This document shows, one piece after another, positions 55,934-64,000 of a stretch of 64,000 bases of DNA. Both the position numbers and the translations under genes were made by a program. The DNA comes from a bacterium HR10 (GTDB lineage Bacteria; Acidobacteriota; Blastocatellia; HR10). The notes under the pieces are model-generated. The model was not told the DNA's origin, ran no database searches, and saw only the letters and a program-made list of their open reading frames with translations. The stretch covers positions 1 through 64,000 of the forward strand of contig BEHM01000018.1 in assembly GCA_002923315.1 (NCBI GenBank). Direction: 5' to 3'. How positions within the stretch are numbered: the stretch's first letter is position 1; the number at the start of each line of letters is the position of its first letter.

Positions 55934-58780
55934 TCAGAAGTTGAGCTTGAAGCCGAGCTGCAGCTGCCGCGATTCGAGCGCTCCCGCGCGCGGGAACCGC
56001 TGCGGGAGGGCCGAGACCGGACTCCCATCGGCGTTCACCGCCACCGTCGTCGTCAGGTTCGTGATGTTCGGATGATTGGTCAGATTCGTGAACTCGGCGA
56101 AGAACTCCACGTTCGCGCGCTCCCCCAGCCGCACGAAGCGCGAGTATCGAAGGTCGAGGTTGAAGTGGTTCGGTCCATCCACCGTGTTGCGCCCGATGAA
56201 GAGCGGACGATCCATGAGGATGCGGTCGTTGTTGAGATCGCGATTGGCCAGGATGTTGAACGTGTCGCCGCTGTCGGCGCTCAGGATGAAGCTCACCTGA
56301 TTGTCGTTGAGCAGGGCGCTCCAGAAGCGATTCGAGAGATCCACCTTCGGCGCCAGGACGCCGTTCACGTAGAAGATGTGCCGGCGATCCGAGAGGGAGT
56401 TGCCGCGATCGCGACGCCGGTTGGTCGGGTCCGAGAGCTGGACGTTGCTGTCGAGCACATTCACCTCAGGCGCGTCGTCAATGGCGTGCGACCAGGTGTA
56501 GGAGGCGGTGAACTGATACCCGCGCGAGAAGCGCTTGATCAACTGCACGGTGACGCCATTGTAGTTGGAGTTCCCCACAGATTCGGCGAGGAAGACGTTG
56601 TCGAAGTCGGGGAAGCGTCGCGTCTGCGGATTCACCGCGGTGTCGAAGACCGGTCGCCCATCGGCCAGGGTCCGGATCGGGTTGATCGGGTTGATGTTCC
56701 GCTGCACGGGGATGCGCGTCCCCTTGGCGAAGACGTAGCTGAGGACGATGGACATCTCGTGGGTGAGCGCCCGCTCGATCTGCAGATTCGCATTGCTCGA
56801 ATAGAGGTTGGCGAAGTCCGGCGCCACGGCGTTGATGCTCACGCGCGGGAGCGGAAAGCCCGCGGGCAACTGATCGAACGTCTGTGGGAAAGCCGGCGCG
56901 AAGGGGCTCGTCCCCGAGACCGAGATGTCGCGGAAACGCGGATTCCCGTTGTTCAGGAGCGCGAGCCGATAGAAGTCGAGCTTCGGGAAGTCGTAGTAAA
57001 TCCCCGCGCTCGCCCGCACGACCGTCTTGCGCTCTCGTCCGATCCCGTACGAGAGCCCGATGCGCGGCGCGAAGTTGTTCGTGTCCACATTGAAGTCGCG
57101 CGAGAGCGGGAGCGGAGCCGTCGGATCCGGATCGGGCACGTCATACAGCTCATAGCGCACGCCGTAGAGGAGCTTGAGATTCTGCGTCACGCGCCAATCG
57201 TCCTGCCAGAAGGCTCCCCAGAAGAAGGCGCGCTCGCTGATCTGCGGATTCCCGATGCGCTGGCGGAAGGTCGTGTAGCTCCTCGGATTCGTCCCGTTGA
57301 CGGCGCTCAGGTAGGCATCAATGTTGGGGAAGACGTATTCGGCGAAGAGCGGCTCGCGCCGGAAATCGCCATAGGTCGTCATCGTGAATCCGAATTTGAA
57401 GGCATGGTTGCCGCGAATGAGCGTGACATTGTCCACGATGTCCACGCTGGTCTGGCGGAAGCGCTGGCCGTCATCGGTCGGTCCCCCGAACTGCGCCACG
57501 CCCGAGATCGTGATGGCCGGGCCGCGAACGGCGTTCTCCGGATTGGCCGTGCGGAAGAAGCGGCGTCGCGCGTACTGGAAGCGCAGCTCGTTGATGGCGC
57601 GCGCCGAGATCGTCGAGGTGAGCTGCGTCGCCACCGAGTCGGCCGCATCAATGAAATCCGTCGAGCGCGTCACCGAGAGGAGTCCGGCCGAGAGCGCCCC
57701 GCCGATGTTATTCGGCGAGCTGTTGCGGAAGAGGTTGTATCGGGCCATGAGGCGATGCCGCTCGGAGATCGTGTAATCGCTGCGCGCGATGAAGAAGTTG
57801 ACCCGTTGCGAGGCCGGGACCACGCCGGTCTGCTTCGGCGTCAGCCCGATGCGCGCCGCATTCTCCGGAGTGATGGTGATCGGGCGCGGGATGTCGCGCC
57901 GCGTGAATTCATACGCGCTGAAGTAGTGGAGCCGATCGCGTCGGATCGGACCGCCCAGTCGCGCCGTCACCGTATCGGCCGCGAAATCGGGCTTCGGCTG
58001 CGTGGGCGACAACAGCGTGGGACGCGCCGAGAAGGACTTGCGGCGGAAGCGATACCCAGCCTCCCCATGCACCTCATTCGTCCCCGAATCGGTGATGGCA
58101 TTGTAGACGGTCCCCGTCGTCGTCCCGAACTCCGGAGCGAAGCCGTTGTTGACGACCTGGATCTCGCGGATGAAGACTTCGGAGATCGGCATCAGGCGAA
58201 TGCCCGCGCGATCGGCCTGCGTGTTCGTATTGCCGTCCAGTTGGTAGTTGATCCGGTCAATGAACCCGTTCGTGTTCACCTTGCGCGGCACGCCGAATTC
58301 GGGATTGGGGCGCGCGCTCACCCCCGGCTGCAGGAGCATGAAGTTGTAGATGTTGCGCGAGACCAGGGGTAGGTTCCGCACCTCTTGCGTCGAGATCGTA
58401 TTCCCCTGCTCGATCTTCCCGATATCGGCCACAGGGACATCAGCCGTGACCGTCACCGCTTGCTCGATCTGCCCGACCTCCAGCGTGACATCCACGACGG
58501 CCGTTCGCCCAGCCGTGAGGACGACACCCGAGCGCACAGCGCGTTTGAAGCCCACAGCTTCCACGCTGATCTCATAGCGGCCCAAGGGCAGAAGCGTCGC
58601 GCGGTAAAATCCGCGCTCGTTCGTCGTCAGTGTTCGGGCATAGCCCGTGTCCATATTGACGATGCGCACGGTGGCGCCGGCGATGACCGCTCCCGAAGGG
58701 TCCAGGACGATCCCCTCGATGACGCCGTCGGTCGCCTGCGCCTGCACGAGCAGGAACATCGCCAGAACGATGCTCTTCAT
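55934..58780 (-). CDS. Oar-like TonB-dependent receptor with N-terminal carboxypeptidase-regulatory-like domain
   Basis: Signal peptide; GVIEGIVLDPSGAVIAGATVRIVNMDTGYARTLTTNERGFYRATLLPLGRYEISVEAVGF; plug and barrel features; C-terminal LGFKLNF ending in F. Confidence 0.93.
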   Translation of the reverse strand: MKSIVLAMFLLVQAQATDGVIEGIVLDPSGAVIAGATVRIVNMDTGYARTLTTNERGFYRATLLPLGRYEISVEAVGFKRAVRSGVVLTAGRTAVVDVTLEVGQIEQAVTVTADVPVADIGKIEQGNTISTQEVRNLPLVSRNIYNFMLLQPGVSARPNPEFGVPRKVNTNGFIDRINYQLDGNTNTQADRAGIRLMPISEVFIREIQVVNNGFAPEFGTTTGTVYNAITDSGTNEVHGEAGYRFRRKSFSARPTLLSPTQPKPDFAADTVTARLGGPIRRDRLHYFSAYEFTRRDIPRPITITPENAARIGLTPKQTGVVPASQRVNFFIARSDYTISERHRLMARYNLFRNSSPNNIGGALSAGLLSVTRSTDFIDAADSVATQLTSTISARAINELRFQYARRRFFRTANPENAVRGPAITISGVAQFGGPTDDGQRFRQTSVDIVDNVTLIRGNHAFKFGFTMTTYGDFRREPLFAEYVFPNIDAYLSAVNGTNPRSYTTFRQRIGNPQISERAFFWGAFWQDDWRVTQNLKLLYGVRYELYDVPDPDPTAPLPLSRDFNVDTNNFAPRIGLSYGIGRERKTVVRASAGIYYDFPKLDFYRLALLNNGNPRFRDISVSGTSPFAPAFPQTFDQLPAGFPLPRVSINAVAPDFANLYSSNANLQIERALTHEMSIVLSYVFAKGTRIPVQRNINPINPIRTLADGRPVFDTAVNPQTRRFPDFDNVFLAESVGNSNYNGVTVQLIKRFSRGYQFTASYTWSHAIDDAPEVNVLDSNVQLSDPTNRRRDRGNSLSDRRHIFYVNGVLAPKVDLSNRFWSALLNDNQVSFILSADSGDTFNILANRDLNNDRILMDRPLFIGRNTVDGPNHFNLDLRYSRFVRLGERANVEFFAEFTNLTNHPNITNLTTTVAVNADGSPVSALPQRFPRAGALESRQLQLGFKLNF

Positions 58781-58795
58781 AGCCCCCTCCTTTCG

Positions 58796-60010
58796 TTAAA
58801 GCCGCGCGACCACATCGGCGAGTTGTCGTTCGACCAGTTGCAACGCCGAGAAGATCGCCCCATAGAGTTGCGCGCGATCCTCCAGGGCCGAGACGACGAC
58901 CGCCGGTTTGGCCGGAACAGTTCGCGCGATGGTCTCCCGAATGGGCTCGGTGAGAAGCTCTCCCGCCAGGCTCACGCCTCCCCCGAGCACGATCATCTCC
59001 GGATCCAGGAGCGTGGCCACATTCGCCACAGCCGCGCTGAGATAGGCTGCGATTTCATCCACGAGCCGTCGGGCCGTCTCGTCACCTCGACGGGCCGCGT
59101 CGAAGACGGCCTTGGCGTCCAGGGCACGGGATCGCCCCATGAGCTGGCGGGCGCGCGCCGCCATCGCCGGTCCGGAGGCGCGCATCTCCAGAAATCCCAG
59201 CTCGCGGAATTCCTCGCACGTCGCCTTCGGATCCAGAAGCATGTATCCGACTTCTCCAGCGGCGTGCGTCGAGCCACGATAGAGTTCCCCGTTGATGAGC
59301 AGGCCCGCTCCGATTCCCGCGCCGATGGCGATGAAGGCGACATTTCGGAGCCCGCGCGCGGCTCCGCGCCAGCTCTCGCCCAGCACGGCCATGTTCACGT
59401 CGTTATCCACGTGGACGGGGAGGCGCAGTGCGCTCTCCATCAACTCGCGGAGCGGGACGTCGCGCCAGCCCGGGAGATTCGGGGCGTGACGAACGATCCC
59501 GCGCTCCACGTCGGTGATGCCGGGAGCGCCGATGGCCAACAGTCGCACCTCACGCCAACGCACGCCGGCCGTCTTCACCACCTGACGGCTGAGCGTCGCG
59601 ATCTGCTCGACGACAGTGCGGACATAGGGCGGAGACTTTCGCGTCGGCTCCTCCGCGTGCGCGAGGAGTTCGCCGTTGAGATCGGCCACCGCGACGCGCA
59701 CGCGCGTCCCTCCGATGTCGGCGCCGAGCACATACCCGAAGCGCGCGTTGAAGCGCAGCAGCGTCGGGCGACGCCCACCGCTGGAGTCCCCGACGCCCTC
59801 TTCTCGCAAGAGTCCCGCGCGCAGCAGCTTCGCCACCAGGGCCGAGACCGTCGGCGGACTCAGCCCCGAACGGCGCGCCAACTCGGCGCGCGAGATCACC
59901 TCCGATGCGCGCGCCAGCCGCAACAGCGCGAGCATGTTCAGTTGCTTGAGGAGTCCGTGATTGGCCGGACCCATCGCCTCCGCCGCCCGCTTGTGCCCGT
60001 GCCCATCCAT
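58796..60010 (-). CDS. ROK-family transcriptional regulator/kinase
   Basis: N-term HTH (RAELARRSGLSPPTVSALVAKLLRAGLL); GADIGGTRVRVAVADLNGE; GAGIGAGLLINGELYRGSTHAAGEVGYM; start chosen downstream of the promoter. Confidence 0.9.
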   Translation of the reverse strand: MDGHGHKRAAEAMGPANHGLLKQLNMLALLRLARASEVISRAELARRSGLSPPTVSALVAKLLRAGLLREEGVGDSSGGRRPTLLRFNARFGYVLGADIGGTRVRVAVADLNGELLAHAEEPTRKSPPYVRTVVEQIATLSRQVVKTAGVRWREVRLLAIGAPGITDVERGIVRHAPNLPGWRDVPLRELMESALRLPVHVDNDVNMAVLGESWRGAARGLRNVAFIAIGAGIGAGLLINGELYRGSTHAAGEVGYMLLDPKATCEEFRELGFLEMRASGPAMAARARQLMGRSRALDAKAVFDAARRGDETARRLVDEIAAYLSAAVANVATLLDPEMIVLGGGVSLAGELLTEPIRETIARTVPAKPAVVVSALEDRAQLYGAIFSALQLVERQLADVVARL

Positions 60011-60015
60011 GACTT

Positions 60016-60027
60016 TGTTCGGGAACA
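60016..60027. promoter_or_regulatory. Inverted repeat TGTTC-GG-GAACA beside the ROK promoter (candidate operator)
   Basis: Perfect 5-bp arms immediately downstream of the -10 on the minus strand. Confidence 0.4.
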
Positions 60028-60054
60028 TAATAAACTTCTCCTCGCCCATGTCAA
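60027..60054 (-). promoter_or_regulatory. Candidate sigma70 promoter of the ROK-led operon
   Basis: Minus strand TTGACA (60049-60054), 16-nt spacer, TATTAT (60027-60032). Confidence 0.6.
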
Positions 60055-60163
60055 GCCCGGATCGGCGCAGCGCCCGGTCGCTTCGGACGAGCGCGCGGCG
60101 CCCGAAGACGGCGAAGAGGCGCGCTTTACAACGGAGAGCGACTCGATTTACCATGCCGGAGGT

Positions 60164-61600
60164 ATGGCGAAGGTGGGCATGGTCAGTCTCGGCTGTCCGA
60201 AGAATCTCGTGGACAGCGAGGTCATGCTGGGGCTGCTCGTGCGCGAGGGGTTCGCGCTCACGACGGAAGCGGCTGAGGCCGATATCCTCATCGTGAACAC
60301 GTGCGCCTTCATTGATCCGGCCAAGATGGAGTCCATCGAGACGATCCTCGAAATGGCGCGATGGAAGGCGCACGGGCGCTGCCGCAAGCTCATCGTCACC
60401 GGCTGTCTGGCCGAGCGCTATCGCGAGCACCTGCAGCGGGAGTTGCCCGAGGTGGATGCGCTCGTCGGGACGCGAGAGATCGAGCGCATCGTCGAAGTGT
60501 GCCGCGACGGCGAGTGGGGAACGACGACCCGATCGCGGCGTCGCCTTCCGATCCTCCCCGCAGAGCTGGCCTCTCGATACGTGGAGGATGCAGCGCGTCC
60601 GCGCGTGCTGGCGACGCCGCCCTTCTCGGCGTATCTCAAGATCGCCGAGGGGTGCGATCACACGTGTTCCTTCTGCATCATCCCGACGCTGCGCGGGCCG
60701 TTTCGCAGCCGTCCCCTGGAATCCTTGCTTCGAGAGGCGGAGGCCCTGGCCGCGCGCGGCGTTCGCGAACTGATCCTCATCGCGCAGGACACGACGCATT
60801 ACGGGGCGGACTTGGGGATGAGGGAGGGATTGGCCACGCTGCTGCGGGCGCTGGCGCGGATTGAGGGGATTCGATGGATTCGCTTCCTCTACGGCTATCC
60901 GCATCACGTGAGCGAGGCGGTGATCGAAGCCGTCGCTTCTGAAGAGAAGGTGTGCGCCTACTTCGATATCCCCTTTCAGCACGCGAGCGGGCGTCTGTTG
61001 CGCCTCATGCGTCGCGGAGGGACGCGTCGCTCGTTCGAACGTCTCGTGGAGCGGATCCGGCGCCGTATCCCGGACGCGACGTTGCGGACGACGTTCATCA
61101 TTGGATTCCCCGGAGAGACGGAGCGCGATTTTCGCGAGCTGCTCGACTTCTGCCGGACGGTCGAGTTCGACTACGCGGGAGCGTTCCTCTATTCGGATGA
61201 GGAGGGAACGGCGGCCTTCGGATTGACCACGAAGGTGCCCCGGGAGGTCGCGCGCGAGCGCTTGAGACGGTTTCAGCGCGAGCAAGCGCGTATTGCTGCT
61301 CGGCGGAGCCATCGGTGGATCGGTCGAACGGTCGAGGTTTTGGTGGAGGGAAGCCTCGAGGGGGAGGCCTTCGATCGTCGCCCGCGCGCTTCTCCGATGC
61401 CTCTTCTGCTGCGGGGGCGGATGGCCGGGCAAGCGCCGGAGATTGATGGTCGCGTGATCCTGGATCTGGGGGATGGGGTGAAATCGGCCTTCGAGCCGCG
61501 ACTTCCCCAGCCGGGGGAATTCGTCTCGGTCGAGATCGTTGACACCATCGGGTGTGATCTGATCGGGCGGGTGTGCGCGCCCGGGAAGGCTTCGCGATGA
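60164..61600 (+). CDS. rimO: Ribosomal protein uS12 methylthiotransferase RimO
   Basis: VGMVSLGCPKNLVDSEVMLGLL; KIAEGCDHTCSFCIIPTLRGPFRSR (radical SAM CxxxCxxC); TRAM-like C-terminus. Confidence 0.96.
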   Translation: MAKVGMVSLGCPKNLVDSEVMLGLLVREGFALTTEAAEADILIVNTCAFIDPAKMESIETILEMARWKAHGRCRKLIVTGCLAERYREHLQRELPEVDALVGTREIERIVEVCRDGEWGTTTRSRRRLPILPAELASRYVEDAARPRVLATPPFSAYLKIAEGCDHTCSFCIIPTLRGPFRSRPLESLLREAEALAARGVRELILIAQDTTHYGADLGMREGLATLLRALARIEGIRWIRFLYGYPHHVSEAVIEAVASEEKVCAYFDIPFQHASGRLLRLMRRGGTRRSFERLVERIRRRIPDATLRTTFIIGFPGETERDFRELLDFCRTVEFDYAGAFLYSDEEGTAAFGLTTKVPREVARERLRRFQREQARIAARRSHRWIGRTVEVLVEGSLEGEAFDRRPRASPMPLLLRGRMAGQAPEIDGRVILDLGDGVKSAFEPRLPQPGEFVSVEIVDTIGCDLIGRVCAPGKASR

Positions 61601-62181
61601 ACATGCGCGCGCGTGTTGAGAGCCTCGCTCGCGTTCGGCGTTCCTCCGAAGGCGGCACGGCATCCCTCGCTGATCGCGTGGCGTGGTGGATCGCTGCCGG
61701 TGGAGGAGCCGGTCTGGCGCCGATAGCTCCCGGGACGGTGGGGGCTCTTGTTGGACTCGGGCTCTTCGCGCTTGGCTCCTGGTTCGAGCGCGCGCTGGGC
61801 ATCGTGGGAGTGAGCTGGAGCATCGCTGGAGTTCTCTTGGGCATTGGCACGTGGGCGTCTTCCCGAGTGGTGCGGCTCTTGGGGAGAGAGGATCCTCCGC
61901 AGATCGTGGTGGACGAGGTCGTCGGTCAGTTCCTCGCGCTGCTCTTGAGCGTCAGTGGTCGTGCTTTCTTGCGAGGGGCCATCGAAGGAGCGGTGTCGTG
62001 GCCGGGATGGGGGATGCTGTGGGCGAGCTTCGGGCTCTTTCGCCTGTTCGACATCTGGAAGCCGTATCCCATTCGGCGAGTCGAACAGTGGAAGGGGGGG
62101 ATTGGGGTCATGGCGGACGATGTGTTGGCGGGGATTTGCGCCGGGCTCGCGACCGTTCTCCTGGTCGAGATCATCTCTTGA
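61597..62181 (+). CDS. pgpA: Phosphatidylglycerophosphatase A
   Basis: GAGLAPIAPGTVGALVGL; DPPQIVVDEVVGQFLALL; LFRLFDIWKPYPIRRVE; ATGA overlap with rimO. Confidence 0.93.
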   Translation: MNMRARVESLARVRRSSEGGTASLADRVAWWIAAGGGAGLAPIAPGTVGALVGLGLFALGSWFERALGIVGVSWSIAGVLLGIGTWASSRVVRLLGREDPPQIVVDEVVGQFLALLLSVSGRAFLRGAIEGAVSWPGWGMLWASFGLFRLFDIWKPYPIRRVEQWKGGIGVMADDVLAGICAGLATVLLVEIIS

Positions 62182-62194
62182 AGGAGGATCGAGG

Positions 62195-63445
62195 ATGCGG
62201 CCCATACGACCGCGACGGGCGGAGATCATCGCCGTCGGATCGGAGCTGCTGACGCCCTTCCGCGTGGATACGAATTCCCTCTGGTTGACCGAACGGCTGA
62301 ATGCGCTCGGGATCGAAGTCGTCGTGAAGATGATCGTCGGCGATGACGAGTCGTTGCTGGAGCGGCTGGTTCGCGAGGCCCTGACGCGCTCGGAGGTGAT
62401 CGTGATGACCGGCGGATTGGGGCCTACGGAGGACGATGTGACGCGCAAGGCGCTCTCACGCGCGCTCTCGCGGCCCTTGGTGCTCGATGAGCAGGTTCTG
62501 GAGCGGATTCGAGCGCGCTTCGCCCGTCGCGGACTCGCCATGCCGAAGATCAATGAGCGACAGGCGCTCGTGCTGGAGGGCGCGGTCGTCTTGGAGAACC
62601 GACATGGGACGGCACCGGGGATGTTCGTGGACCATGAGGGGCGCGCGCTCGTCGTGTTGCCGGGGCCGCCGACGGAGATGCAGGCCATGTTCGAGAGCGA
62701 GGTCGTGCCGCTGCTGGAGCCGCTCGCCGGCGGCGTGAAGATTCGTCGCCGCACGCTGCGGGTCGCAGGCCTGAGCGAATCCGCCGTGGATCAGGCGATC
62801 GCGCCCATCTACACGCAGTATGCGAATCCGCAGACGACGATTCTGGCCACGACCGGCGGGATCGAGATCCACCTCACGGCCAGCGGCGTGACCGAGGAGG
62901 AGATCGAAGCGCGGCTCGATGAATTGTCGGATCGCATCGAGCAAGCGCTGGGCGCGCGCGTCTTCACCACGCGCGGCGAATCCCTGGAGGAGGTGATCGG
63001 CCGCCTCGCTCTGACCAAAGGCTATACGATCGCCGTCGCCGAGAGCGTGACCGGCGGCCTCATCGCCAAGCGCCTGACCGATGTTCCCGGAAGCTCGCAG
63101 TATTTCCGCGGGGGGATCACCGCCTACTCGGATGAGGCGAAGTGCGCGCTCCTGGGGGTTCCAGCAGACATGCTCGCCACGCATGGCGCCGTCAGCGCGG
63201 AGGTCGCCGAGGCGATGGCCCGACGCGTGAAGGAATCCTTAGGCGCGACCGTGGGCGTGGCCGTCACGGGAGTGGCCGGACCCGGAGGGGGAACGTCGGA
63301 GAAGCCCGTCGGTTTGGTCTTCATCGGTTTGGCCGATGATGTCCATGTCGAGAGCCATCGGCATTGGTTTCCGGGGGATCGCGCGCGCATTCGGGAGCTG
63401 GCCGCTCAGGCGGCCCTGGCGCTTCTGTATGAACGCTTGTTGTGA
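62195..63445 (+). CDS. cinA: CinA family competence/damage-inducible protein
   Basis: AEIIAVGSELLTPFRVDTNSLWLTERLNALGIEV; GGLGPTEDDVTRKALS; AVAESVTGGLIAKRLTDVPGSSQYFRGGITAYSDEAK. Confidence 0.96.
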   Translation: MRPIRPRRAEIIAVGSELLTPFRVDTNSLWLTERLNALGIEVVVKMIVGDDESLLERLVREALTRSEVIVMTGGLGPTEDDVTRKALSRALSRPLVLDEQVLERIRARFARRGLAMPKINERQALVLEGAVVLENRHGTAPGMFVDHEGRALVVLPGPPTEMQAMFESEVVPLLEPLAGGVKIRRRTLRVAGLSESAVDQAIAPIYTQYANPQTTILATTGGIEIHLTASGVTEEEIEARLDELSDRIEQALGARVFTTRGESLEEVIGRLALTKGYTIAVAESVTGGLIAKRLTDVPGSSQYFRGGITAYSDEAKCALLGVPADMLATHGAVSAEVAEAMARRVKESLGATVGVAVTGVAGPGGGTSEKPVGLVFIGLADDVHVESHRHWFPGDRARIRELAAQAALALLYERLL

Positions 63446-63468
63446 TGCGCCGGGCTCCGAAGGCGGGC

Positions 63469-64000
63469 TCACGCCCTCTTCGAAGTCGGGCGCACGGCGA
63501 CTTTGACGCGCGCCGGTCGCAGCAGGCGATCGCCCATCAGGTAGCCGCGCTGATATTCGTCAATGATGGTGTTCTCCTCATATTCGTCGGTCGGCTCCAC
63601 AGCGAAAGCCTCATGACGCGTGGGATCGAACGGGCGTCCGAGCGTCTCCATGGGTCTGACGTTGAAGCGGGCGAGCAGCTCCAACAGCCGACGGTGGATC
63701 ACGGTGAGCCCGTGCAGCACCCCATCGAGATCGCGAAGCCAACGCGCGGCTTCCAGAGCGCGCTCGAAATCATCCACGATGGGGAGGAACTCGGTCAGGA
63801 CTTCGACAAGCGCCTCCTCCCGCATGCGCTCTCGCTCGCGCTCGATGCGCTTGCGATAGTTCTCGAATTCGGCAGCCAGGCGCAGCAGGCGCTCGTAGAG
63901 CGCTTCTCGCTCCTGCCGAAGTCGCGTGATCTCGTCCTCCGGCACAGATGCGACCTCTGGGCGGTGGGCGTCAATGACCTCCCGGCCGATCTCGCGAATA
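63469..64000 (-). CDS. grpE: GrpE nucleotide exchange factor (5' end truncated by window edge)
   Basis: LAAEFENYRKRIERERERMREEALVEVLTEFLPIVDDFERAL; reading frame stays open to nt 64000 upstream of the first in-window start. Confidence 0.93.
   Translation of the reverse strand, partial: IREIGREVIDAHRPEVASVPEDEITRLRQEREALYERLLRLAAEFENYRKRIERERERMREEALVEVLTEFLPIVDDFERALEAARWLRDLDGVLHGLTVIHRRLLELLARFNVRPMETLGRPFDPTRHEAFAVEPTDEYEENTIIDEYQRGYLMGDRLLRPARVKVAVRPTSKRA

Noticed and set aside
52962-58372. Two consecutive long plus-strand ORFs (953 and 850 aa)
   Set aside because: Antisense to PIG-L and TonB receptor; explained by strong GC3 codon bias
58385-60163. N-terminal extension of the rimO ORF
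   Set aside because: Antisense to ROK and TonB receptor; rimO homology begins at MAKVGMVSLGCPKNLVDSE (60164)
58796-61663. Full 955-aa minus ORF as a ROK fusion protein
   Set aside because: Only the ROK part (to about 60010) has domain signal; the N-terminal half is antisense to rimO and lies upstream of a good promoter

Overview
This 64 kb, high-GC window looks like a bacterial chromosome segment. Gene content (Oar-type TonB receptor, BNR/sortilin-like secreted protein, PIG-L fusions, Ser/Thr kinase with TPRs) suggests Acidobacteriota; that assignment is inference from family content only. I find about 53 protein genes and one tRNA-Pro(GGG), densely packed and mostly housekeeping: surE-pcm, nrdR, IHF-like, purF, dxr-cdsA-uppS-truA-pyrE, pgsA, der, rimO, pgpA, cinA, grpE. 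I found no CRISPR array, rRNA, prophage or intact IS element. Accessory parts worth a second look: (i) a compact minus-strand locus at 50.3-60.0 kb encoding a ROK regulator, an Oar-like TonB receptor, a PIG-L deacetylase fusion and a large secreted rhamnogalacturonan-lyase-like protein (a SusD-less PUL-like unit with a candidate operator); (ii) a Ser/Thr kinase-TPR protein next to a 1230-aa protein made almost wholly of about 33 TPRs with a distinctive GG-x-FPEA repeat subtype, translationally coupled to pyrE; (iii) a divergent peptide-ABC unit with no ATPase genes and a palindrome between its arms; (iv) a prepilin peptidase with a large insertion between its catalytic Asp motifs. Many long ORFs in the supplied track are antisense shadows of real genes and were rejected.
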